From positions 227,368 through 291,367 of the forward strand of contig NZ_AP018829.1 of assembly GCF_003966695.1 (NCBI RefSeq): a stretch of DNA of 64,000 bases, given 5' to 3'. The DNA is from Asticcacaulis excentricus (lineage in GTDB: Bacteria; Pseudomonadota; Alphaproteobacteria; Caulobacterales; Caulobacteraceae). The notes under the pieces were generated by a model. It was given only the letters and a program-made list of their open reading frames with translations, was not told where the DNA came from and ran no database searches. The number at the start of each line of letters is the position of its first letter. Position 1 is the first letter of the stretch. Both the position numbers and the translations under genes were made by a program. Shown one piece after another: positions 8,797-16,870 of the stretch.

Positions 8797-11655
8797 TTAA
8801 AACTTGCCGCGTATACCGAGCTTCACCGTGCGGCCATCATACTTGGCATAGTCCAGCCGCGTATCCTTGCCATCGCCGAAGCGGCCCGACACGTCTTCGA
8901 AATAGTCATAGCCAAGTGTGTCAGACAGGTTGAGAACATCAAGCCGCACTTCGAGATTTTCGCTGATCTTGTAGCTGATATTGCCGTCAAGATAGCCTGC
9001 ACCGGCACGCCAGCGTTGGAGGTCCGATCCATTCGGACCGGTTTCAATGATGTTACGGTCCTTGTAATTGTAGGTCAGGCGGATGCCCAGCGGGCCCTTT
9101 TCGTAGTAACCGGTGAGGCTGTAGGAATATTCAGGGATGGTGTTGACATTCAGCGTGCGGCCATCCGTCGTGCGGTAGTCATAGCCGCTGGAATTGACAT
9201 GGGTGTAGCTGGCCAACGCCCCCAACCCGTCCCACGGGGCGGGCAGGAAGTTGAAGCTTTGCTGGTAGGCCAGTTCATAGCCATCCAGCTCGATGGTGCC
9301 CGCATTGTAATAGGTCGCCAGCGTAATCAGCAGATTGGGGTCCACCTTGCCATTGGCGTCATAGTAGATATTGGCCAGCGACGTGTCGGGCAGGCCCAGA
9401 CTCCCAAACTTCACCTGAGTCGTCTGCGAAACCGTGGTGTCCACCAGCTTCTTTTTGAAGAAGCCCGCACTGACGAGGCTGCCGCGACCAAAATACCATT
9501 CCAGACCCGTATCCCAGTTGGTCGAAATCTGCGGCTTAAGGCCCGGATTCCCCGAGGTGGCGTAGGTATTGTAGATATTGGGGATGACCGTTTGCGCGGC
9601 GATCAGGGAGAGCGAGGCGCGGGTGATGGTCTTGCCCCAAGAGCCGCGCCAGATCAGCTTGTCGCTCAGATCATAAGCGAAGCTGACCGAGGGCGTGGTG
9701 TTGTCATAGCTGCTGGTTTCCTGATTGGGCAGGTAGGTATTATTGGCACCCGTCTTCTTGTAATTGTCGATCGTGGTATCCGTCTGCGAATAGCGCACAC
9801 CGGCATTGACGCGCAGCGTGCGCTCAAAGACCTGTCCTTCGAAATCGGATTGCAGGAAGGCGGAGGTGATCGCCTCTTCAGCCGTGAAGCTGGTCGAGAG
9901 ATCAATCGGCGAGTCCAGAGCCGCGCCGATGGGGTTGAGTATTCCCACCGTGTAGCCGCGCGAGAAGGTCGCCCAGGCGTTCGGATAATTGTCACCGATG
10001 ACGAGATTGTCGAGCGGCACCGAGCGCAGCATGGCCGCGCGCAAACCGGCCGCGCCCACCGCATTGAGACGTGCCGTCGCCAGCGCCGTGCCGTTGCGCT
10101 TGGTTTTCTGCTTGGTGGTGCGCGTATAGACCAGCCCACCCTTCAGGTGACCCGTCCAGCCGGCCGGCAGCTTGTAATCCCAATCCGCAATCAGACGCCC
10201 GTTCAGTTCCTTGTCCACTTCGCGGTTCCAGTCGAGCGCGGTGGAGAAGTCCTCAAAATTGGCGGGGTTGGTAAAATCGGTACCCGGCGCACTCAGCCCC
10301 GGATACACATGGTCGCCGCCATAGGTGATGGTGGTGGTCACGCCGTAAATATTGGAGACAATGCGTTTGTTGTCGTAACGGGCACCGCTGCGCGACGTGC
10401 CGATCTGACCGGTCAGCTTCAAGGTGTCGCTGACATCGTATTTCCCATTCAGCGAGACATAGCCGAACTTGGTTTCGGAGTCATAGAAATAGCTTTCCCC
10501 CAGATAGGAGGTGTTGCCAAACGTGCCTTCGAGCAGGTTGCTGCCCTTATCGAGCGTCACATTGATCGGCACCAGCCCGTTGTGCCCGCTCGTTCCCGGA
10601 CGCGCCGCCATATTGGTGGTGCGGGTATTGCGGATAGGCAGGCCGAAGGTGAATTCGTCGCGCTCGTCCGTCAGGTGGGAAAAGAGGAAGTCGAGGCTAA
10701 GGTCCAGTTTGTCGCGCTTGTACTGTACCGAAGACACGAAGCCGGTACGCGAGCGGTCATTCTGCGCGCCGTAATAGCGGTAAAAGCGCGGCAAATAGCC
10801 ATTATCGATGACTGTGCGGTTGGGAAGCATGGCCGCCGCGCGCGGGTCATCCCAATCCAGACCAAAGGTGAAAGGTCCGTTCATCGAACCCAGCGTGCCG
10901 CCATAGTTGAACGGATTATTCGCCCGATAGTTGGAGTTATAGCCGCCCGTGGCCTCGAACCCCGACTTCATATTGACGCTGTTCGAGTGCGCCACGCCCA
11001 ACAGAAAGCCCCAGTCACCCCAGGTTTGCGAATAGAGGCCAAACACATTGGGATCGAGGTGCTGCGAAGCGGTGTTGTACGACGCAATAGCTGAATAACG
11101 CAGATTACGACGCCCGCCATTGTCGAAGGGACGCGGCGTTTGCAGATCGACCACACCGCCAATCCCCCCCTCTTCCAGTTCGGCCAGCGGCGTCTTGTAA
11201 AAATCCACGCGGCCAAACAGTTCCGAGGCGAACACATCGTAGTTGAAAGAGCGGGAGGAACCGCCCGCGCTCGATGAGGAGGTGGTGCGCACCGGCGCGC
11301 CATTAATCGTTGTCACGGCATATTCGGAACCCAAACCGCGGATCGAAATGCGCTGGCCTTCGTTGGACGCCCCGTCGCGCTGCAGATAGACACCCGGTAT
11401 CCGTTGCAGCGCTTCGGCCACATTAGCTTCCGGAAACTTGCCGATATCTTCTGCGACGATCGAGTCGCGTGTCACAATGGCTTGCTTCTTGAGGTTCAGT
11501 GATTTTTGCAGCGATGAGCGAAACCCGGTAACGATAACCTCGGTGACCTCGTTAGAGGCTGTGGCCGATGACGGCGCTTCCTGAGCCCAGACGGCTGATG
11601 TGACGCCGAACCCCATGGTCAGGATGGTCGTTAATAAAAGAGACTGTTTAGTCAT
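8797..11655 (-). CDS. TonB-dependent receptor, pectin-locus type
   Basis: Outer-membrane receptor of 952 residues. The start was placed at ATG 11655 (MTKQSLLLTTILTMGFG) because this gives a proper signal peptide ending VWAQ; the open frame extends 43 codons further upstream without signal features. The TonB box is EVIVTGF. The plug has AEDIGKFPEANVAEALQRIPG, the signature of the large oligosaccharide receptors in Caulobacter, Xanthomonas and Sphingomonas, and the barrel ends in VKLGIRGKF. Its upstream region (385 bp) holds palindromes shared with the kduI promoter. The gene faces the same way as the DUF2264, GH105 and KduI genes, so a pectin- or rhamnogalacturonan-derived ligand is the simplest inference. 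Confidence 0.9.
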   Translation of the reverse strand: MTKQSLLLTTILTMGFGVTSAVWAQEAPSSATASNEVTEVIVTGFRSSLQKSLNLKKQAIVTRDSIVAEDIGKFPEANVAEALQRIPGVYLQRDGASNEGQRISIRGLGSEYAVTTINGAPVRTTSSSSAGGSSRSFNYDVFASELFGRVDFYKTPLAELEEGGIGGVVDLQTPRPFDNGGRRNLRYSAIASYNTASQHLDPNVFGLYSQTWGDWGFLLGVAHSNSVNMKSGFEATGGYNSNYRANNPFNYGGTLGSMNGPFTFGLDWDDPRAAAMLPNRTVIDNGYLPRFYRYYGAQNDRSRTGFVSSVQYKRDKLDLSLDFLFSHLTDERDEFTFGLPIRNTRTTNMAARPGTSGHNGLVPINVTLDKGSNLLEGTFGNTSYLGESYFYDSETKFGYVSLNGKYDVSDTLKLTGQIGTSRSGARYDNKRIVSNIYGVTTTITYGGDHVYPGLSAPGTDFTNPANFEDFSTALDWNREVDKELNGRLIADWDYKLPAGWTGHLKGGLVYTRTTKQKTKRNGTALATARLNAVGAAGLRAAMLRSVPLDNLVIGDNYPNAWATFSRGYTVGILNPIGAALDSPIDLSTSFTAEEAITSAFLQSDFEGQVFERTLRVNAGVRYSQTDTTIDNYKKTGANNTYLPNQETSSYDNTTPSVSFAYDLSDKLIWRGSWGKTITRASLSLIAAQTVIPNIYNTYATSGNPGLKPQISTNWDTGLEWYFGRGSLVSAGFFKKKLVDTTVSQTTQVKFGSLGLPDTSLANIYYDANGKVDPNLLITLATYYNAGTIELDGYELAYQQSFNFLPAPWDGLGALASYTHVNSSGYDYRTTDGRTLNVNTIPEYSYSLTGYYEKGPLGIRLTYNYKDRNIIETGPNGSDLQRWRAGAGYLDGNISYKISENLEVRLDVLNLSDTLGYDYFEDVSGRFGDGKDTRLDYAKYDGRTVKLGIRGKF

Positions 11656-11873
11656 GGCGATGCTCCCCGTGTCGGCGCGTGGCCGCACAAATACTTCGCG
11701 TCTGGCACGACGCGTTGCGACAAAGTCGCTTGTTGTTGTGATCATTGAGGTGTGGCGGCCCTTTAGTCGGAAGCCGGTTCCCACCTTGAAGTCGATTTCA
11801 TGTTTTCTACCCCGTTAACTGGCGCTTCTACACTCTGAACCGAGTCATAACACAAAATGAGACGCTGCAATAT

Positions 11874-11888
11874 ATATCGGGACGATAT
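11874..11888. promoter_or_regulatory. ATATCG-GGA-CGATAT palindrome upstream of receptor
   Basis: A perfect 6-bp inverted repeat with a 3-base spacer, about 220 bp upstream of the receptor start, in the 385-bp gene-free stretch 11656-12040. A near-copy (ATATCG-TGA-CGAATA) lies upstream of kduI at 16563-16577. A regulator shared by both genes would explain this. The rest of the stretch is AT-rich and holds no convincing gene. Confidence 0.4.
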
Positions 11889-11907
11889 TGTATGACGAAA
11901 GGCCCAT

Positions 11908-11924
11908 ATCTCACATTTTGAGAT
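11908..11924. promoter_or_regulatory. ATCTCA-N5-TGAGAT inverted repeat
   Basis: A second perfect 6-bp inverted repeat, 19 bp from the first and also in the receptor upstream region. Two more TGAGAC sequences lie nearby at about 11859 and 11951. It could be an operator for a different regulator. No binding protein is identified. Confidence 0.3.
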
Positions 11925-12040
11925 CGCCCCGTGGCGTCGTTGCATCATATGAGACGATACATTCATATATCGGAACAACACATATTGCGCCGCCGGAAGG
12001 GCATACCGTTGAAAAAAGGCCGTCCTCTGTGCTCACCGAC

Positions 12041-13297
12041 TCAGTAATCGACCGCATAATCCTTCGGGAAGCCCTGACCGGCAAAGGCCTTCTTCTGGGT
12101 CCAGTCCTCGGCGGGCACGGTCCAGAAGCTGTCGCTAGCGGGCAGGCCGAGCGCCAGAAAGCTCTCGGACGTGATGTACATGCTGCCATTGTTAGAGTAG
12201 TGGTCCCCTAGTGCCGGATGATGGCCGACAAAACCAATGGTCAGATACCCCTCGGATGTGAAGTTCGACGGCGCGCTGAACACCGCGCGATGCACGGCGG
12301 TCAGAGCCCCGCGCACCTGCCCTTCCGAAAGTTTCGCCGGCAGGGCCTTGCGCAGGGCCAGAAGCGCCAGCGGCTGAAACGCCGCCGTGCGATAGGTCAA
12401 TGAGCGGCCAATCGGCGGATAGGTACCCATGGATGAGATGAGGCGTTCCAGGTGCTCGCCATAGCGCTGCATACGCTTCTGCCACTTGGGCAATTCGACC
12501 TCAGGTTTGAGGTTGTTGAAGCGCGGCTTCAGCCGCACCAGCACCTCGAGGATTTCAACCAGCATCGGATAGATGACATAAGAATTATAGTAATCGAAGT
12601 GGAACCTCGTCCCATCGGCCACCCAGCCATCGCCCGCGTACCATTCTTCCATCTTCTTGATCGTCAGATCGACGCGCATCGGGTCCCAGTCTTCGCCGAT
12701 CATCAGCAGGAAGACCTCGTTCATGGCGGCAAATAGCAACCAGTTGGTATAGGGTGGTGACACGCGGCGAAGCTGTTTGATCTCGGTCACGATCCGCGAT
12801 TTGGTCGTCGCATCAAGCGGCTCCCAGAGCGACTTGGGCGCGCGCATCAGGGCATTGGTGAAATAGGCGGAATCGACCAGCGCCTGACCGTGACCACGCC
12901 ACAGCAGATAGTCAGGGCTCTGTGGATCAACGGAATGGACATAGGCCTGTAAGGCCTGTTGCGTCAGCGTGCGGCGAACGCGGCCCTCAGCCGTGTCATC
13001 CTCCGGCAGGGTCAGCCACGGTGCCACCCCAGCGATCAGGCGCGCGAAGGCTTCCATATAGGCGACGTCGCGATTACGCCCGTCCCAGGTGGGGCTGACC
13101 TCCAGCTGAAACCGGGCTTTCAACTGGCCCTCGGCCATGTTCGACAGCACCGGCTCGGCTATCTTTTGCAACAGCCCGGCCATATAGGCCCGATCCGTCT
13201 CAGGCGCAGCGGTCTTGGGTTTGGCCGCCGACGCGGCCCCGGCCCCCAGCGCCGCCGTGCCCGCCACAGCCGCAGTCAGAAAATCCCGTCTTTGCAT
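12041..13297 (-). CDS. DUF2264 family secreted protein
   Basis: A 418-residue protein with a twin-arginine-like leader (MQRRDFLTAAVAG) ending near SAA. The rest matches the DUF2264 pattern: SPTWDGRNRDVAYMEAFARL, SPDYLLWRGHGQALVDSA, NWLLFAAMNEVFLLMIGEDW, and GDGWVADGTRFHFDYYNSY. Family members are predicted all-helical (alpha/alpha)6 toroids, common in pectin-utilisation loci but without an agreed reaction known to me. It lies between the receptor and the GH105 gene on the same strand; a repeat element separates it from GH105. A periplasmic role in trimming pectic oligosaccharides is inferred from context only. Confidence 0.85.
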   Translation of the reverse strand: MQRRDFLTAAVAGTAALGAGAASAAKPKTAAPETDRAYMAGLLQKIAEPVLSNMAEGQLKARFQLEVSPTWDGRNRDVAYMEAFARLIAGVAPWLTLPEDDTAEGRVRRTLTQQALQAYVHSVDPQSPDYLLWRGHGQALVDSAYFTNALMRAPKSLWEPLDATTKSRIVTEIKQLRRVSPPYTNWLLFAAMNEVFLLMIGEDWDPMRVDLTIKKMEEWYAGDGWVADGTRFHFDYYNSYVIYPMLVEILEVLVRLKPRFNNLKPEVELPKWQKRMQRYGEHLERLISSMGTYPPIGRSLTYRTAAFQPLALLALRKALPAKLSEGQVRGALTAVHRAVFSAPSNFTSEGYLTIGFVGHHPALGDHYSNNGSMYITSESFLALGLPASDSFWTVPAEDWTQKKAFAGQGFPKDYAVDY

Positions 13298-13331
13298 AGT
13301 ATCGCCTCCCTGTTGGCGGTCTTTATGTGTT

Positions 13332-13453
13332 TAAAGCGATGTGCGGAAACGGAGTTCGGCGAAGCCAAAAGTGTGAGCGGTTTTCCGCAAAAACATCGCG
13401 ACAAAACAAAAACTTAGAGCGAAATGGCGTTTCTACCTAAAGTCATTTCGCTA
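13332..13453 (+). repeat. Two-hairpin intergenic repeat, copy 1
   Basis: Orientation: hairpin A, linker GCGACAAAACAAAAA, hairpin B. This copy carries about 20 extra bases inside hairpin A, between GCGGAAA and AAAAGTGTGAGCGG. The right end (GTCATTTCGCTAG) runs into the last codons of the GH105 gene and supplies its TGA stop. Confidence 0.85.
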
Positions 13454-15533
13454 GTTCCGCGCGACGCGCGTCCAGCCACGTCCGGAAGGCGTCAAGGCTC
13501 TTCACGCCTTGCTGATCCTGACTCCACGCCGTGCCAAAGGCGTAGCGGACGTTCTGCGCATCGCGGAAGGTGACGAAGACGGAGTTGCCGTCATCGCGAA
13601 CGCCACCATCAATGGCCTCCGGCCGGTAAAACACTACGAGGCCCAGCGCGTCATTGGCCAGAGACTGCACACCCCACGAGGCGATATAGGCCCAGCCCGA
13701 CGCATCCGCCTCCCCCCGCACAAGCGTGACGCCCGGATGTTTGACGAAGCCCGTCAGCAGCGGGGACTGGCCCCCTTCGCCCCTGGCGCTGACATGGGTC
13801 AGGGCCGAACCTTTGCGGATCTCCAGCCGCGTCGTCAGACGCGACGCGGCCCCGTCAAAGCCCGTATTGCCCACTTCGATGACCGCTGCCGCCGGGCCGT
13901 TTTCGATGATCTTCGCCGTGATGGCCGACTTGCCCAGTTGGGTCGCGCGGTTGTTGCGCAGCACCCCGACACCGCCGATACCGACCGTGTCACCGACCTT
14001 GAAGATGTCCATGCCCCACGGCGCCATGGCGTGATAGTTGTCAACGCCCTGCCCGATCGTGTGCAGGATGGGGCCCGGCGTCTTCTTGCCGAAGATGTCG
14101 ATGGCCAGACGCTCATCAAGATACATGCGATAGGCCGCAAGGTCCGACTCCCAGCCGATCCCCTCGAAGGCCAGCAGGCCATCGTGGATGAAATGCGACT
14201 CCGGCACGGTGTAATCCTTGCGCAGATGGAAGACACCGCCGCTCAGCACATTGTTGATCAGCGTGCCGCCGTCCTGAACGTTCAACACCGCCTGCACCGG
14301 AACCGGCGCGCTTTGCACCGTCAAATCCTTACCCGGCTTCAGATCAAGATCAGCCACCGCCGTGGCCGCCAGCAAAAACGCCCCGACACCATAGAACTGC
14401 GTGTCGTCATAGGAGACGTTTTCCGGACGGTCGGAAACTGGTTGCACCCAGCCAAACTTGCCATCCGGATGCACGGCGCGCACAAGCGCCGTCCAGCCCT
14501 TGCGCAGGGTGGGCTCATACTCACGCGCGTCCAGCAGACCCGCCTTGATGCCCCAGGCAAAGCCATAGGTGAAGAAGGCCGTACCGCTCGATTCCGGCAG
14601 CGACTTGGTGGGATCAGACAACAGCGACGGCGACCAGTAGCCATCCGGCTTCTGGATCGTTTTCAGCTTACCCGCCATTTCCTTGAAGATGGTCTCCATG
14701 CGTCCCCGCACGGGGTCGCCCTTGGGCAGAAGCGGGATCATGCGCGCCAGACCGGCAAAGGCCCAGCCATCGCCCCGGCTCCAGAACACCTTTTCCCCAT
14801 TGGGTCCGCGGCGATCAAAGAAGCGCGAGTCGCGGAAATACAGGCGCTCCTCCGGATCATAAAGATAGTCGGTCGTCGCCAGAAACTCCTTCTTGGCGTA
14901 CTCAGCATACTTCGGATCGCCCGTGACACGCGACAGCTCGAACCACGCCGGCGGAGCCATGAACAGCGCATCGACCCAGCACCAGCGCTCATCGCAATCG
15001 ACGCCGCGCGGATCGGAATATTCCCGGTGCTTCAGGCCCACCTCGGGCGGAAAGGCCAGGATGGTGTCAAACCGCTGTTTCAAAGGCGCAATGGCCTCCG
15101 GACCCGCCCCATTTTGCGAAGCCCACAGATAGGACTGACCGATCACATGATCATCGGCATGGTAGCGCATAGGGCCCAGTTGCCATTTATTGGCCTGACC
15201 ACGGGCGAGGATGGTTTGCTTATAGATCGGATTGCTGGAGTGTTTGGCCATCTCGGTCAGGCCGACAAACAGGGCGCCTTGCACCCAGCCGGTCTTGTGC
15301 GGCGTATCGGCAGAGGCATTGGCCGGAATGGCCCCGCCCGCCAGATTGGCCAGTTGGTACGCCGCCACCTTGTCGGCCAGCGCCATGACCTCCGCCGGAC
15401 GGTACGGAATGGCACCCTCCGTCTGGGCCGTTGCCTTTTGAGCGGCTTGCGGCGTCGCCGAGATGGCGTTTAAGGGCAGGCCCGCCGTTACACAGGCCGC
15501 AAGGGCGACGGTGGCAAACAGAAACGTTTTCAT
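13443..15533 (-). CDS. GH105 unsaturated glycoside hydrolase fused to DUF4861
   Basis: A 696-residue two-domain protein. The start at 15533 gives a signal peptide (MKTFLFATVALAACVTAGLP); longer frames upstream run into the KduI gene. Residues about 45-370 form the GH105 (YteR/YesR-like) catalytic domain: GWVQGALFVGLTEMAK, YHADDHVIGQSYLW, CDERWCWVDALFMAPPAW, and FWSRGDGWAFAGLARM. The WVDALFM segment holds the Asp expected to protonate the unsaturated galacturonyl residue. Residues about 390-696 match DUF4861, a beta-rich domain of unknown action, often seen with pectin enzymes. Expected reaction: release of the 4,5-unsaturated uronic acid from rhamnogalacturonan disaccharides, which then feeds KduI. 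The last residues (LAK-stop) lie within a repeat element. Confidence 0.9.
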   Translation of the reverse strand: MKTFLFATVALAACVTAGLPLNAISATPQAAQKATAQTEGAIPYRPAEVMALADKVAAYQLANLAGGAIPANASADTPHKTGWVQGALFVGLTEMAKHSSNPIYKQTILARGQANKWQLGPMRYHADDHVIGQSYLWASQNGAGPEAIAPLKQRFDTILAFPPEVGLKHREYSDPRGVDCDERWCWVDALFMAPPAWFELSRVTGDPKYAEYAKKEFLATTDYLYDPEERLYFRDSRFFDRRGPNGEKVFWSRGDGWAFAGLARMIPLLPKGDPVRGRMETIFKEMAGKLKTIQKPDGYWSPSLLSDPTKSLPESSGTAFFTYGFAWGIKAGLLDAREYEPTLRKGWTALVRAVHPDGKFGWVQPVSDRPENVSYDDTQFYGVGAFLLAATAVADLDLKPGKDLTVQSAPVPVQAVLNVQDGGTLINNVLSGGVFHLRKDYTVPESHFIHDGLLAFEGIGWESDLAAYRMYLDERLAIDIFGKKTPGPILHTIGQGVDNYHAMAPWGMDIFKVGDTVGIGGVGVLRNNRATQLGKSAITAKIIENGPAAAVIEVGNTGFDGAASRLTTRLEIRKGSALTHVSARGEGGQSPLLTGFVKHPGVTLVRGEADASGWAYIASWGVQSLANDALGLVVFYRPEAIDGGVRDDGNSVFVTFRDAQNVRYAFGTAWSQDQQGVKSLDAFRTWLDARRAELAK

Positions 15534-15609
15534 GGGCGTTCTCTCTGTAGTTTTGATTTCAGACACTGCGGGATGGGTCATGGGCGTGAGCTTCCTCTTT
15601 TTCATCGCC

Positions 15610-16458
15610 TCAGGACAACTGGCAGATATCGAGCGGGACCATATCGTTATAGTCGAGGTTTTCGCCACCCATCGACCAGATAAAGGCATAGCGCGACGTG
15701 CCCGCGCCCGTATGTACGGACCAGGGCGGGCAGATGACGGCCTGTTCATTACGCACCACCATATGGCGCATCTGATCCGGGCGACCCATAAAGTGAAACA
15801 CCGCATCGTCTGCGCCAAGGTCAAAATAGAAATAGACCTCCGAACGTCGGTCATGGGTATGCGGCGGCATGGTGTTCCACACGCTGCCCGGCTGAAGGAG
15901 GGTCAGTCCGACCAGAAGCTGCGCCGATTCGCACACACCCGGCACGACAAGCTGATAAATCGTGCGGGCATTGGCGGTTTCCAGCGCCCCGCGATGCAGC
16001 GGATGGGCGTCTGCAATCGACAGATGCCTGACCTCAAAGGCCTTATGCGCTGGCGTGGAGGCCAGATAAAAGCGGGCCGGGTTTTGCGGCGTCAGGGAAC
16101 GAAAAACGACGCTGTCTATCCCTCTGGGCAGATAGAGGGAGTCGTGCACAGCCAGGGTATAATCCACGCCGTTGACGCAGACCGTCCCCACACCCGGACC
16201 GATATTTACCGCCGCCATTTCGCGGTTCGACAGAAAGGCCTGCCCAGCCAGAGACGCCGGTTCGGACATGACCGGCAGCGCGACGGCGCGGTTAACCGGT
16301 ACGACGCCACCGATTACCAGCCGCTCCTGATGGACATAGTTCAAGCGGATGTCATCGGCGACAAACAGACCATCAATAAGATAGCGTTCGCGCAGATCAT
16401 CCGCCGAGGCCCCCATCAGTTCATCAGGATGGGTGGCGTAAAAGGTTCGCTCGTACAC
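15610..16458 (-). CDS. kduI: 5-dehydro-4-deoxy-D-glucuronate isomerase (KduI), copy 1
   Basis: A cytoplasmic cupin isomerase of 282 residues that converts 5-keto-4-deoxyuronate (DKI) to 2,5-diketo-3-deoxygluconate in pectin breakdown. Family phrases are present: [49 protein letters not shown] (metal-binding His and Glu), and [19 protein letters not shown]. The start is a GTG at 16458 ([11 protein letters not shown]), which gives the normal family length; the frame reads on upstream for 28 codons without homology. A second copy lies at 63060-63908. It sits 76 bp upstream of GH105 on the same strand, so the two are probably co-transcribed. Confidence 0.93.
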   Translation of the reverse strand: MYERTFYATHPDELMGASADDLRERYLIDGLFVADDIRLNYVHQERLVIGGVVPVNRAVALPVMSEPASLAGQAFLSNREMAAVNIGPGVGTVCVNGVDYTLAVHDSLYLPRGIDSVVFRSLTPQNPARFYLASTPAHKAFEVRHLSIADAHPLHRGALETANARTIYQLVVPGVCESAQLLVGLTLLQPGSVWNTMPPHTHDRRSEVYFYFDLGADDAVFHFMGRPDQMRHMVVRNEQAVICPPWSVHTGAGTSRYAFIWSMGGENLDYNDMVPLDICQLS

Positions 16459-16562
16459 GGAAAGGTCTCTGGGAATAGGGTCTCTGGAACTACGGTTTCG
16501 GGCCCTGCACCCGATTTTTATCTTACAAATAGCATGTATCATTTTATGATGGCGCAGTCCAT

Positions 16563-16577
16563 ATATCGTGACGAATA
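16563..16577. promoter_or_regulatory. ATATCG-TGA-CGAATA site upstream of kduI
   Basis: It lies about 105 bp upstream of the kduI GTG and resembles the perfect palindrome ATATCG-GGA-CGATAT upstream of the receptor gene. The right arm has two changes. It is a candidate operator of a regulator common to kduI and the receptor. Confidence 0.35.
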
Positions 16578-16682
16578 ATCTCTGCCTTGGACACCGCTGG
16601 TTGATGCGCCTTCAAAAACGCATTGATCCCTTCGCCCGGATGCGTATGCTGGATGAACAGACCCTCAAACGGGTCAAGCCAT

Positions 16683-16709
16683 GAATAAAGCCCTACGCAA
16701 CGCAGGGCT
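16683..16709 (-). terminator. Hairpin with short T-run in the kduI leader
   Basis: On the minus strand AGCCCTGCG-TTG-CGTAGGGCT is followed by TTATT. No complete minus-strand gene ends here; the next gene upstream (the MFS transporter) is divergent. It may be an attenuator in a long kduI leader or the terminator of a lost gene. The stretch 16459-16870 has no intact gene. About 45 codons in one minus-strand frame ([20 protein letters not shown]) look protein-like and could be a gene remnant. Confidence 0.35.
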
Positions 16710-16779
16710 CGCGGTTACAAACCGTTTCGTCCAACCGGTTTGGACCCACCGCATAAACGAATATCGCCAAAAAAGCGGG

Positions 16780-16816
16780 TTGAAACCTAGCCAGATTTGT
16801 TTCTATATAAGAAACA
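16780..16816 (+). promoter_or_regulatory. Promoter and IclR/KdgR-type operator of the uronate transporter
   Basis: TTGAAA at 16780-16785 and TATATA at 16804-16809 are separated by 18 bp. The -10 lies inside the palindrome TGTTTCTATATAAGAAACA (16798-16816). The TGTTTC/GAAACA half-sites resemble the known KdgR box of enterobacteria (TGAAAC/GTTTCA type). Binding there would block the promoter. The IclR-family gene at 22258-23097 is the obvious candidate regulator. Confidence 0.55.
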
Positions 16817-16870
16817 ATTATCTCCATAAATGAAACTCCAGCCCTTTTACGGCTGCACAGGGAGTTCTGC

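Noticed and set aside
1949..11094. Long plus-strand open frames opposite the TonB receptors (for example 1949-3148 and 9016-11094)
   Set aside because: They mirror high-GC genes on the other strand, are rich in Arg, Gly and His without domains or ribosome sites, and the minus-strand receptors are unmistakable.
13509..15473. A 654-codon plus-strand frame opposite GH105
   Set aside because: It is an antisense shadow of a clear GH105-DUF4861 gene with no recognisable protein features.
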